A stretch of 64,000 nt of DNA from an uncultured Clostridia bacterium (GCA_948485625.1 CAOMRW010000005.1:1-64000); one strand, 5' to 3'; positions 45,526-54,259 are shown, counted from the stretch's first letter. Notes: generated by a model from the sequence alone, not told the origin. Program-made: numbers and translations.

Positions 45526-46455
45526 TTATATTTTTTCAAAAATTCTTAGTTTTGCACTTTTACTTCTAGAATTTTCTTCTTGTTCTTCTTTTTGTGCTAC
45601 TATTGGTTTTTTATTAATTATATTTCCAAGTGTTTTTGCACCACATACACAGTAAGGCAAGTCACCTGGGCATGTACATTTTCCTTTTGCATCTAACATT
45701 GCATTTTTTACTGCTCTGTCTTCTAATGAGTGAAATGTTATTATACATAGTCTTCCTTGTGTTTCTAGGCTGTCTATACAGTCTTTAACTGTTTTGTATA
45801 ACGGTTTTATTTCATCATTTACTTCTATTCTTATTGCTTGAAATGTTCTTTTCGCTGGATGTCCATCATTTTGTTTTGACTTTGGAATAGATTTTTCTAT
45901 AATTTCTACTAATTGTTTTGTAGTTTTTATTTCCTGATTTCTTCTATATTCACATATATTTCTTGCAATTTGCCTTGAAAATCTTTCTTCTCCATATTCA
46001 TATATGATGTTTGATAATTGTTCTTCAGTATATGTATTTATAACTTCTTTTGCTGTTAATTCTTGAGTTTTATCCATTCTCATATCAAGTTCATTTTCTC
46101 CCAAGTAGCTAAATCCTCTATTTCTTTCATCTAGTTGATATGAAGATACTCCTAAGTCTAATAAAATTCCATCTACTTTTTCTATTCCTATATCTTCTAA
46201 AATTTGTTTTATATTATCATGATTGTTTTTTACAAATTTTACATTTTGGAATTCTTTTAAATTTTCTTTTGCAGCTTGCAATGCTTCTTCATCTCTATCA
46301 ATTCCAATTAGTAGTCCTTTTTCTGATAATCTTTTTAATATTTCTTTACTATGTCCTGCTCCTCCTAATGTACCATCTACATATATACCATCTGGTTTTA
46401 TATTTAGACCATCTATACATTCTTTAAGCATTACTGGTTTATGTTTGAACTGCAA
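45526..46455 (-). CDS. rsmH: RsmH, 16S rRNA (cytosine1402-N4)-methyltransferase
   Basis: A 309-residue SAM-dependent methyltransferase modifying C1402 in the decoding centre of 16S rRNA. HKPVMLKECIDGL opens the protein, DGTLGGAGHSKEIL (about 28-41) is the SAM-binding loop, and DGILLDLGVSSYQLDE and GHPAKRTFQAIRIEVN are family signatures. FHSLEDRAVK follows. Its place after mraZ and before ftsL is standard. A hairpin terminator or attenuator lies just upstream. Confidence 0.97.
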   Translation of the reverse strand: MQFKHKPVMLKECIDGLNIKPDGIYVDGTLGGAGHSKEILKRLSEKGLLIGIDRDEEALQAAKENLKEFQNVKFVKNNHDNIKQILEDIGIEKVDGILLDLGVSSYQLDERNRGFSYLGENELDMRMDKTQELTAKEVINTYTEEQLSNIIYEYGEERFSRQIARNICEYRRNQEIKTTKQLVEIIEKSIPKSKQNDGHPAKRTFQAIRIEVNDEIKPLYKTVKDCIDSLETQGRLCIITFHSLEDRAVKNAMLDAKGKCTCPGDLPYCVCGAKTLGNIINKKPIVAQKEEQEENSRSKSAKLRIFEKI

Positions 46456-46776
46456 TTTTTCACCTCTTTAATTTAAAGTTTCAAAGAAAACAGCTGGCAA
46501 AACTACCAGCTGTTTTTAATTTATGTTTTTTCTTTTGGTATTTTATAAATTCCTTTTGTATTTTTATCTTTAGATGTTTGCTTTTGTTTTTTATTCTTTG
46601 GTAACTTTAATCTTTGGTATTTTTTTCTTTAGTTTTTTAATTTCTTTTGTTATCTTTTCTTTTGTATTAGTATCTTTTGTGTATTTATCTTTGGTATTTT
46701 TTTCTTATGTAATTTCATCTTTTGTATTTTAATCTTTTGTACTTTTTTCTTATGTATCTATATAAGCTTTTGCAAG
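46456..46776 (-). repeat. purine-rich degenerate repeat tract between mraZ and rsmH
   Basis: About 250 bases on the minus strand are almost free of C-rich words and repeat variants of ATACAAAAGAT and ATACCAAAGAT at irregular 15-25 base intervals. Partial open frames read as Lys/Gln/Ile-rich peptides (for example KIQKMKLHKKKIPKI), but none has a start, a ribosome binding site and a stop that fit a gene. It may be an expanded simple repeat or a decayed basic small protein. The tract separates mraZ from rsmH, which are normally adjacent. Confidence 0.6.
46487..46516 (-). terminator. hairpin terminator or attenuator upstream of rsmH
   Basis: A perfect 11-bp stem (AAAACAGCTGG with CCAGCTGTTTT) with an 8-base loop is followed on the minus strand by TTTTCTTT. 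It lies 32 bases upstream of rsmH. Confidence 0.75.
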
Positions 46777-47202
46777 TTATATACCAAGCATTGTCATGTT
46801 TTCGGCAATTTCATCTACTGATATATTTTCATCGCATTTTTGCCAATTTTCTTTATTCCATATTTCTAATCTAGTTCCTACTCCAATTATTACTGCTTCT
46901 TTTTCTAGGGTTGCTACTGTTCTTAAGTTATTTGGTATTAGAAATCTACCTTGTTTATCAATTTCGCATTCAGTTGCTCCTGATAGAAAAAATCTAACAA
47001 AGTTTCTTGCATTTTTATCTGATAGTGGTAGTGATTTTAATTTTGTTTCAAAGTTTAACCATTCTTCTTGTGAAAAAGCAAATAAACATCCGTCTAACCC
47101 TTTTGTTAATACGAATTTTTCTCCAATGTCTTGTCTTAATTTTGCTGGCATTATTAATCTGCCTTTGGCATCTAGAGAATGCTCATATTCACCCATTAAC
47201 AC
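46777..47202 (-). CDS. mraZ: MraZ transcriptional regulator
   Basis: A 141-residue AbrB-like DNA-binding protein with two SpoVT/AbrB-type halves (GEYEHSLDAKGRLIMPAK and ECEIDKQGRFLIPNNLR). It represses its own dcw operon. The GTG at 47202 is chosen because it gives the family-typical MLMGEY start and lies eight bases after GAGGTG. Directly upstream are four GTGG repeats, the expected MraZ operator. It is the first gene of the cluster. Confidence 0.96.
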   Translation of the reverse strand: MLMGEYEHSLDAKGRLIMPAKLRQDIGEKFVLTKGLDGCLFAFSQEEWLNFETKLKSLPLSDKNARNFVRFFLSGATECEIDKQGRFLIPNNLRTVATLEKEAVIIGVGTRLEIWNKENWQKCDENISVDEIAENMTMLGI

Positions 47203-47214
47203 TTGATTTTCACC

Positions 47215-47256
47215 TCTTCCACTTTTTCACCACTTTGTACCACTTTTCTCCACTTC
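47215..47256 (-). promoter_or_regulatory. MraZ operator: four GTGG repeats
   Basis: On the minus strand four GTGG words (complements at 47219-47222, 47230-47233, 47240-47243 and 47250-47253) recur at 10-11-base spacing, three preceded by AAA. Known MraZ sites are direct repeats of this kind at one helical turn, so this is the likely autoregulatory operator. The last repeat runs into the mraZ ribosome binding site. Confidence 0.85.
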
Positions 47257-47354
47257 ATGTAAATTGTAATATAACTTTTTTAATTTTGCAATAGTTTTTT
47301 GAAAATTTTTTTATTTTTTATTAGTAACTATAATTGATACTTAAATTGGCCATT

Positions 47355-47420
47355 AAAAAACTCCATTATAATACAATTGCAACTTTATATTACATACTTG
47401 TATTATAATGAAGTTTTTTC
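47355..47420 (-). terminator. intrinsic terminator of the lectin-like prepilin gene
   Basis: A long stem (AAAAAACTCCATTATAATAC with a matching complement ending AGTTTTTTC) has one mismatch. It lies about 55 bases after the stop at 47474, upstream of mraZ. Confidence 0.8.
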
Positions 47421-47473
47421 TTCTTTTCTCTATATTTACACAGTTAAAATTAAATGCTCCTATAGTTTTGCTA

Positions 47474-48799
47474 TTAATAAAGTGTAGCACGTGCGCCAAC
47501 GCCAACAACACTGTGAGAAGTGCTGTAACAGTTGTGATGAGAAGCTGGATGAATAGAACTATCACTGAAGAAGCATCCTCCTCTACGTGTACAAGGAAGA
47601 TCACTATTAGAAGTAAGTTGTTCTAATGTCCATTCAAATTCATTACCTGCTAAATCGTAAATATTCATCTTATTTGTTTGTTCAGATGCTCCTGTTGTTA
47701 ATAATTGACCGTAACTTACATTGTTTGATGTTTGGCTTGATGTTACATAGTTTTCTGTGTCTTCATCAAATGATTTCCATATATTTTCTGAATCATATAT
47801 GCTTGTATTATATTTTCCGCTATTTAATATTAAACTACTGTTACTATAATTTCCCCAGTCTTTACAATTTGTTTTTGTTATTATGTTTCCTACCTTTGTG
47901 TCTATAAATTTGCATGTTAAGTCCCATTGAATTCCAAATAACAAACTTGTTGTTTTATTTACATCTGAATTCATACTATTGGCCAAAATTTGTGCTTCAC
48001 TACATGTTATAAAATTATATGGTATTTGGTCTATTTTACTTACTGCTTCTCCTTTTATTCCACTTGTTTCTATTCTTGTTGTATTGCTTGCTGTGGCTGT
48101 AGCATCTCCTATTTCATATCTACTTATCCAGAACCCTCCGTTTGCAAATGTGCTACTTAACATTTTTTCGTAATTTTCTTTATATTCGTAATATGTTAGT
48201 CCACATCCATTATTTAATAACTTTTGTTCTTCAGTTAGATTAGCTGTACTTTCATTTACTAATGTTGAACCATCTAATGCATACCATTCATCTTTATAAT
48301 CACTATCTCTATAATTTGTTGGAGCTGTTACATAATTTATTAAATCTGTTTCTATTGCATTATATAACTCTGTTACTGACACTTTATTTAAATCTTTATC
48401 TGGTGCATTTTCTTCTAAAGCTTTTACATTTACAAATATTGTTTTAGGTACTTCTACCCATGTCCATTCATTATTTTTATTATCTTTTATTACTATTCCT
48501 TTGTTTGCATCACCTTCAATAATTGTTATATCTCTTGGCATTGCATCTACTGGATTTGTCTTTGAATAGTCTATATTTTTAAGTGATTCTTTTATTATTT
48601 CTTTTTCATATCCATATAATAGTGAATTTTCTAATTCTTGTGCTTCTTCTGATTTATTTTTTGCTTCCTTTGCTTTTTCAAACAATCCACTTCCTGTTAG
48701 GCTTGATATTGATATTCCTGCTAAAATTAATAAAATTATTATTGTTATTACTAGTGCAATTAGTGTTATTGCTTTTTCCTTTTTTGCTTTTTTGTTCAT
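47474..48799 (-). CDS. prepilin-like protein with C-type-lectin/FGE-like variable C-terminus
   Basis: A 441-residue protein with the prepilin-like cassette KEKAITLIALVITII, a hydrophobic helix (about 9-33) and LTGSGLFEKAKEAKNK. Residues about 200-441 resemble the FGE-sulfatase/C-type lectin fold used by diversity-generating retroelement targets: GGFWISRYEIG, then MNIYDLAGNEFEWT, RRGGCFF and the terminal GVGARATLY. In the last 110 or so bases nearly every codon except a short CCA GCT pair ends in T or C and many are NNC, unlike the rest of the gene. This is the pattern left by adenine-specific mutagenesis of AAY codons. No reverse transcriptase or template repeat is in the window. Confidence 0.82.
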   Translation of the reverse strand: MNKKAKKEKAITLIALVITIIILLILAGISISSLTGSGLFEKAKEAKNKSEEAQELENSLLYGYEKEIIKESLKNIDYSKTNPVDAMPRDITIIEGDANKGIVIKDNKNNEWTWVEVPKTIFVNVKALEENAPDKDLNKVSVTELYNAIETDLINYVTAPTNYRDSDYKDEWYALDGSTLVNESTANLTEEQKLLNNGCGLTYYEYKENYEKMLSSTFANGGFWISRYEIGDATATASNTTRIETSGIKGEAVSKIDQIPYNFITCSEAQILANSMNSDVNKTTSLLFGIQWDLTCKFIDTKVGNIITKTNCKDWGNYSNSSLILNSGKYNTSIYDSENIWKSFDEDTENYVTSSQTSNNVSYGQLLTTGASEQTNKMNIYDLAGNEFEWTLEQLTSNSDLPCTRRGGCFFSDSSIHPASHHNCYSTSHSVVGVGARATLY

Positions 48800-49313
48800 T
48801 TCTTTTTCCTCTTTCGTTTTCTTAGTTTTCTATTTTAGTATATATTTTTTTATTTTCAGACACAAGAAAAATGACTATTTTATGTATTAACTTTTTGACA
48901 TAATATTCTTTTTATTTTATATCTTTCTTCTTTAATCTTGCTGTTATTCTTTCTAATTTATTTGCTAATCATCCATTTGATTTACTTTCTAATTCTACAT
49001 TTTTTCTTTTGGCATTTCTCTTAATTAGTTTTTGGAAAAATTTTTACATATTTTTGATATATTCACTTTGAAATCTCTATTTTTAAGTTGTGATTTGTAA
49101 GATATAATCTGATAGTAACACTATTAATATTAGTTAAATATTTTTATAATACTGATAATTCATTCTTTTTTATAAATTTCATTGCTATACTCAAGTTAAA
49201 AAGTGATGTTGATATTTTTAATTATATATTGTTAAATTTATTATAATCACTAATATATACAGTATGTTTATAAATTTTCATATCAAAATATACATGGTTG
49301 TAAGGATGTTTAT
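48800..49313. other. 514-bp AT-rich gap upstream of the XRE regulator
   Basis: Apart from a coding remnant at 48912-49043 I see only AT-rich sequence. The right-hand end is the upstream region of the XRE regulator (ribosome binding site GTAAGGATG). No RNA gene, hairpin terminator or repeat stands out. Confidence 0.5.
48912..49043 (-). pseudogene. short coding remnant with an internal TGA
   Basis: The minus strand reads open for about 24 codons (KRNAKRKNVELESKSNG), meets TGA at 48969-48971, then continues LANKLERITARLKKKDIK to a TAA. No ribosome binding site is seen. Codon use is coding-like. It may be the decayed end of a small basic protein. Confidence 0.35.
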
Positions 49314-49700
49314 ATGACAGAAAATGAGAAAAGATTAAGGAAAAATATTGGAAAGAAAATTAAATTAGCTAGGTCTAAAACTAATTATACTCAAGAAGTT
49401 CTTGCTGAAAAGATATCATTATCTCCTAGATATATTAGTCAACTAGAACGTGGAATTGCTTTTGGTAGTGCAAGCACTATTGTTAGCTTGTGCAAGGCAT
49501 TAAATATTTCTTCAGATTTCTTATTTAGTGATTTTATTGAATCTGATTCTTCTGAGTATATTTCTATGATTGATAATAAATTTCTAGAAAATTATTATCA
49601 ATTGAATGAGTACAATAAAAAGGTTATTAATAGATTAACAAATGATTTAATTAAACTTCAACTTGAAGAAGATTTTAAAAATAAAACTAATGTTAATTAG
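49314..49700 (+). CDS. XRE-family transcriptional regulator
   Basis: A 128-residue protein. Residues about 10-70 form a Cro/C1-type helix-turn-helix domain (TQEVLAEKISLSPRYISQLERG, with ALNISSDFLF after it). The C-terminal half is helical and acidic or asparagine-rich. It lies alone between the prepilin-like gene and a REP-like palindrome before pflB. Its target is unknown; there is no adjacent toxin, phage or conjugative gene. Confidence 0.9.
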   Translation: MTENEKRLRKNIGKKIKLARSKTNYTQEVLAEKISLSPRYISQLERGIAFGSASTIVSLCKALNISSDFLFSDFIESDSSEYISMIDNKFLENYYQLNEYNKKVINRLTNDLIKLQLEEDFKNKTNVN

Positions 49701-49705
49701 TTTTG

Positions 49706-49783
49706 TGGTGATAGGGGGCCAGGTCTTAAATCCTCACTTTTTATGAAAAAAGTGAGGATTTAAGACCTGGCCCCCTATCACCA
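49706..49783. repeat. REP-like palindrome upstream of pflB
   Basis: A near-perfect inverted repeat of about 37 bp with outer TGGTGATAGGGGGCCAGGTC, like the element at 25118-25193 but with ATCCTCACTTTT in the inner arm (matched by a compensating change in the other arm). Compensatory changes between copies suggest selection for the hairpin. It starts 6 bases after the XRE gene stop. Confidence 0.9.
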
Positions 49784-49898
49784 TTTATTTTAAAAATTTG
49801 TTAAAATAGCTTATATTGATTGATATTATTTTTTTCTTATGTTATTATATTATTTGATAAAATTGTAAATAATATAATAAATATTAGGAGGTAAAAAA

Positions 49899-52136
49899 AT
49901 GGATTTTAAAGAATGGGACAAATTCAAAAATGGAGATTGGAAATATGAAATTAATGTAAGAGATTTTATTCAAAATAACTACACTCCATATGAAGGTGAT
50001 TCAAGCTTTTTAGCTTCTACAACAGAAAAAACTGCTAAATTGTGGAATGAAGTTTTAGAATTATATAAAAAAGAGAAAGAGTCAAATGGTAGTGTTTTAG
50101 ATATAGATACAAAAACAATTTCAACAGTTTCTAGTCATGATGCTGGATATATAGATAAAGATTTAGAAGAAATTGTGGGACTTCAAACAGATGCTCCTTT
50201 AAAAAGAGCTATAATGCCTTTTGGAGGAATTCGTATTGTAGAAAAATCTTGTGAAGCATATGGAAAGCAAGTTGACCCAGAAGTTTCTGAAATCTTTCAT
50301 AAGATAAGAAAAACTCATAATGATGGTGTATTTAGTGTATATACACCTGATGTAAGACTTGCTAGAAATAGTCATTTAATAACTGGTCTTCCTGATGGAT
50401 ATGGACGTGGTAGAATTATAGGTGATTATAGAAGAGTTGCACTTTATGGTGTTGATGTTTTGATTGAAGAAAAGAAAAAAGATTTAGAACTTTTAGATAC
50501 AGATGAATTTAATGAAAATACAATTCGTGAAAGAGAAGAAATCTCTGAGCAAATAAAAGCATTAAATGAATTAAAAATAATGGCTTCAAAATATGGTTTT
50601 GATATTTCAAAACCAGCATCAAATTCAAAAGAAGCTGTTCAATGGTTATATTTTGGATATTTAGGTGCTATAAAAGATCAAAATGGTGCTGCAATGAGTA
50701 TTGGAAGAACTTCTACTTTCTTAGATATTTATTTTGAAAGAGATTTACAAGAGGGTGTTTTAACAGAAGAAGATATTCAAGAAATAATGGACCATTTTGT
50801 TATGAAATTAAGATTAGTAAGATTTTTAAGAACTCCTGAATATAATGAATTATTTAGTGGAGACCCAGTATGGGTAACTGAAAGTATTGGTGGTATGGGT
50901 ATTGATGGTAGAACATTAGTTACAAAAAATTCTTTTAGAATGTTACACACTCTAGAAACTTTAGGACCTGCACCAGAGCCAAATTTAACTGTTTTATGGT
51001 CTAATAATCTTCCTGATGGATTTAAAAGATATACATCTGATTTATCAATCAAAACATCATCTATTCAATATGAAAATGATGATTTGATGAGAATTAGCTT
51101 AGGAGACGATTATGGTATTGCTTGTTGTGTTTCTCCTATGAAAATAGGAAAACAAATGCAATTCTTTGGTGCTAGAGCAAATTTAGCTAAAACATTATTA
51201 TATGCTATAAATGGTGGTAGAGATGAACTTTCTGGAAAACAAATAACACCAAAATATGAGCCTATTACTTCTGAATATTTAGATTATAATGAAGTTATGG
51301 AAAGATTTGACCAAATGATGGATTATGTTGCTAAGATTTATATAAAGGCTCTAAATGCTATTCATTATATGCATGATAAATATTCTTATGAAGCAATTGA
51401 GATGGCTTTACATGATAAAGATATTATAAGAACTATGGCATGTGGTATTGCTGGTCTTTCAGTTGTTGCTGATTCTTTATCTGCAATCAAATATGCGAAA
51501 GTAAAAGTTATTAGAAATGATACAGGATTAGCTATTGATTATAAAGTAGAAGGTGATTTCCCAAAATTCGGAAATGATGATGATAAAGTTGATGAAATAG
51601 CTATTGATATAGTAAAAAGATTTATTAGAAAATTGGAAAAACGTCAAACATATAGAAATTCAAAACATACTTTATCAATATTAACTATAACTTCTAATGT
51701 TGTTTATGGAAAGAATACTGGAAGTACTCCTGATGGAAGAACTGCTGGAACACCATTCGGTCCAGGTGCAAATCCATTACATGGTAGAGATACAAATGGT
51801 GCTTTATCTGTTATGAATTCAATTGCAAAACTTCCTTTTGAAGCTGCTGAAGATGGAATTTCATATACATTTTCAATCACACCAGGAACTCTTGGAAAAA
51901 CTGAAGAAGAAAGAGTTACAAATTTAGTTACTATGTTAGATGGATATTTTAAACAAACAGGTCATCATATTAATGTAAATGTTTTTGATAGAAGTTTACT
52001 TGAAGATGCAATGGAACATCCTGAAAAATATCCTCAACTTACAATTCGTGTTTCTGGATATGCTGTTAACTTTACAAAATTAACTAGAGAACAACAGTTG
52101 GATGTTATAAATAGAACTATTCATGAGAGAATTTAA
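49899..52136 (+). CDS. pflB: pyruvate formate-lyase (formate C-acetyltransferase)
   Basis: A 745-residue glycyl-radical enzyme that converts pyruvate and CoA to acetyl-CoA and formate under anaerobic conditions. The catalytic cysteine pair is C409-C410 in YGIACCVSP, and the radical glycine is G720 in RVSGYAV near the C-terminus. Full length is conserved. A TAGGAGGT site precedes the ATG. The activating enzyme follows after a nested REP-like element. With the por operon this gives two routes from pyruvate to acetyl-CoA. Confidence 0.98.
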   Translation: MDFKEWDKFKNGDWKYEINVRDFIQNNYTPYEGDSSFLASTTEKTAKLWNEVLELYKKEKESNGSVLDIDTKTISTVSSHDAGYIDKDLEEIVGLQTDAPLKRAIMPFGGIRIVEKSCEAYGKQVDPEVSEIFHKIRKTHNDGVFSVYTPDVRLARNSHLITGLPDGYGRGRIIGDYRRVALYGVDVLIEEKKKDLELLDTDEFNENTIREREEISEQIKALNELKIMASKYGFDISKPASNSKEAVQWLYFGYLGAIKDQNGAAMSIGRTSTFLDIYFERDLQEGVLTEEDIQEIMDHFVMKLRLVRFLRTPEYNELFSGDPVWVTESIGGMGIDGRTLVTKNSFRMLHTLETLGPAPEPNLTVLWSNNLPDGFKRYTSDLSIKTSSIQYENDDLMRISLGDDYGIACCVSPMKIGKQMQFFGARANLAKTLLYAINGGRDELSGKQITPKYEPITSEYLDYNEVMERFDQMMDYVAKIYIKALNAIHYMHDKYSYEAIEMALHDKDIIRTMACGIAGLSVVADSLSAIKYAKVKVIRNDTGLAIDYKVEGDFPKFGNDDDKVDEIAIDIVKRFIRKLEKRQTYRNSKHTLSILTITSNVVYGKNTGSTPDGRTAGTPFGPGANPLHGRDTNGALSVMNSIAKLPFEAAEDGISYTFSITPGTLGKTEEERVTNLVTMLDGYFKQTGHHINVNVFDRSLLEDAMEHPEKYPQLTIRVSGYAVNFTKLTREQQLDVINRTIHERI

Positions 52137-52144
52137 AGGAAATA

Positions 52145-52308
52145 AAAAAGTGGGGATAAGAGGCTAGGTCTTGGGGATAGGGGGCCAGGTCTTTAATCCC
52201 CATTATATAAAAATATATTTTAAGATAAATAATATAGTGTGATATATAATGGGGATTAAAGACCTGGCCCCCTATCCCCAAGACCTGGCCTCTGACCCCT
52301 ACTTTTTT
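52145..52308. repeat. nested double REP-like element between pflB and pflA
   Basis: A long inverted repeat of about 66-base arms around an AT-rich loop. The inner part is the standard GGGGGCCAGGTCTTTAATCC element. The outer part repeats the motif in degenerate form (GGGGATAAGAGGCTAGGTC), so one copy appears to have inserted into, or duplicated beside, an older copy. It lies within the pfl operon. Confidence 0.88.
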
Positions 52309-52325
52309 CTTGTTAGGAGTAATAA

Positions 52326-53063
52326 ATGGATAAAAAAGACATAGATTTAAGATATTATGCTAAAGTTCATTCAATAGAATCTTTTGGAACTGTTGATGGT
52401 CCTGGAATAAGATTTGTATTGTTTTTACAAGGTTGTCATTTAAAATGTAAGTATTGTCATAATCGTGATACATGGGATATAAATGGTGGTGAATATAAAT
52501 CTTTAGATGATATTTTTGATAAAATAATTAAATATAAAAATTATATTTCCCCAAATGGTGGTGTAACTGTTACTGGTGGAGAACCGCTGTTGCAAGTAAA
52601 GTTTTTAATTGAGTTATTTGAGAAATTGAAAAATGAAAATATTCATACTTGTATAGATACTTCTGGTATGGTTTCTTTAACTGATGATATTAAGTATTTA
52701 CTTTCTCTTACAGATTTAGTATTGTTAGATATTAAACATATAAATACTGAAAAGTGTAAAGGTTTGGTTGGATTTAATAATGAAAAGGAATTAAATTTTG
52801 CAAGATATTTGAGTGATAATGGTATTCATATGTGGATTAGACAGGTTATTATTCCTGGATATACTGACAATGAAGAAGATTTAATAAAGTTAAGAAATTT
52901 TATTTCTACTATAAATACTGTTGATAAAGTTGAGATTCTTCCTTATCATGATATGGGTAAATATAAATGGAAAAAGCTTTGTCTTAATTATGAATTAGAA
53001 AATGTTAGACCTGCAAATAATGAAGATATTAAAAGAGCAAAAAAAATTCTAGGGATTTCCTAG
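52326..53063 (+). CDS. pflA: pyruvate formate-lyase activating enzyme
   Basis: A 245-residue radical-SAM enzyme that installs the glycyl radical on PflB. The [4Fe-4S] cysteines are C37, C41 and C44 in QGCHLKCKYCHN, and the GGE motif VTGGEPLLQ lies near residue 83. A TTAGGAGT site precedes the ATG. The stop codon is inside a terminator hairpin. Confidence 0.97.
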   Translation: MDKKDIDLRYYAKVHSIESFGTVDGPGIRFVLFLQGCHLKCKYCHNRDTWDINGGEYKSLDDIFDKIIKYKNYISPNGGVTVTGGEPLLQVKFLIELFEKLKNENIHTCIDTSGMVSLTDDIKYLLSLTDLVLLDIKHINTEKCKGLVGFNNEKELNFARYLSDNGIHMWIRQVIIPGYTDNEEDLIKLRNFISTINTVDKVEILPYHDMGKYKWKKLCLNYELENVRPANNEDIKRAKKILGIS

Positions 53064-53072
53064 AATTTTTTA
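53041..53072 (+). terminator. bidirectional terminator between pflA and the broken ATPase
   Basis: AAAAAATTCTAGG pairs with CCTAGAATTTTTT around a five-base loop and overlaps the pflA stop codon. T-runs exist on both strands, so it can also end the convergent ATPase remnant. Confidence 0.85.
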
Positions 53073-54259
53073 TTTATTTAATAACCAGTCTAATACATAT
53101 ATTTGCTTTATTCCATTATGAGACATTATAGCTTCATCATCCATTGTTAATAGATATTTCGGATTATGGTCTGATATAGTGTCTAATGGCAATAGTTCTC
53201 TTTTTAATGTTTGCTCATCTCTTGCAGAATAACACACTTGATAATATTCCTCCCCATTTTCTCCTATTGCTATAAAATCAACTTCAGAATCTCCATTTTT
53301 GCCAACATATACTTGGTATCCTCTTCTTAGTAATTCTAAATAAACTACATTTTCAAGTATATGTCCAGCATCTACTGGTTTATCTCCAAGTAAATAGTAT
53401 CTAAGTCCTATATCACAAACATAATATTTATAACCACTTGATAAATACTGTTTTCCTTTTATATCATACCTTTCTGCTTTATATAAAACAAAACTATCTA
53501 ATAATGATTGTAAATAGCTATCAACAGTATGAACCGATATTCCTCTTCCTGCAGAAGTCATTGAATTAGCAATCTTGGTTGTAGAACATAAATTTCCTAT
53601 GTTATCAAACATAAATCTAGTTACACTATTTAACATTGGTATATCTATATTTCTTTTTCTTTCAGCTATATCTTTTAATATTATAGAATTATATATACTC
53701 TCTAGATAAAAGTTCCTATCTTTTTTGTCTTCAAAATTAAGAGCATAAGGAAATGAACTATTTGCAATATAATTTCTATATTTTTTTGTAAATCTGTTTC
53801 ACCAACATATGATGTATATTCTTTAAATGATAATGGCATCATCTTTATTTCTATATATCTACCTGAAAGTAATGTAGCTAATTCTCCTGATAATAAATAT
53901 GCATTTGAACCAGTTATATATAAATCTACATTCTTTTTTATATACAAGCTATCACACGCTTTTTGAAATTCTGGTACATTTTGTACTTCATCTATAAATA
54001 TATAATTATTTTTATTTGGATTAAGTCTTTCCTCTATATAATCATATAGCTTTAAGTAATTATCTAAATCACTATAATTTCTATCTTCCAAATTTATTCT
54101 AATTATTTGGTTTTCTTCTATTCCTTGTTCTTTTAGGTAATCACAGTATAAATCAAACAATGTTGTTTTACCACATCTTCTTATCCCTGTTATAACTTTT
54201 ATTAAATCTTTATCTTTAAATCTAATAAGAGTATCTAAATATTCTGGTCTCTGTATCAT
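53070..54259 (-). pseudogene. AAA-family ATPase with DUF4143-type C-terminus, frameshifted at A7
   Basis: Together the two frames encode a standard protein of about 396 residues. The N-terminal P-loop ATPase has GIRRCGKTTLFDLYC (Walker A) and NYIFIDEVQNVPEF (Walker B). The C-terminal domain has HILENVVYLELLRRGYQVYVG and GDSEVDFIA, a PD-(D/E)XK-like motif typical of DUF4143. The frame breaks by -1 at a run of seven A (complement 53781-53787): one extra A would restore CAA AAA AAA TAT. This is a homopolymer break, unlike the CGG sites. It could be decay, an assembly error or slippage. Such ATPases are common, mobile and often broken. Confidence 0.85.

Noticed and set aside
47353..47604. 83-residue minus-strand frame overlapping the end of the lectin-like gene
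   Set aside because: It is a shifted frame of the variable C-terminus plus terminator sequence, not a separate gene.
47474..48799. Complete diversity-generating retroelement
   Set aside because: No reverse transcriptase, accessory gene or template repeat is visible in the window; only the variable-region signature is claimed.
48969..48971. TGA read as tryptophan in the 48912-49043 remnant
   Set aside because: Genes throughout the window use TGA as a stop (for example the flavoprotein), so stop-codon reassignment is not supported; a decayed gene is simpler.
53070..54259. Programmed -1 frameshifting in the ATPase gene
   Set aside because: A A7 run could slip, but I see no downstream stimulatory structure, a second truncated copy exists nearby, and this family often decays. 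A plain frameshift is more likely.
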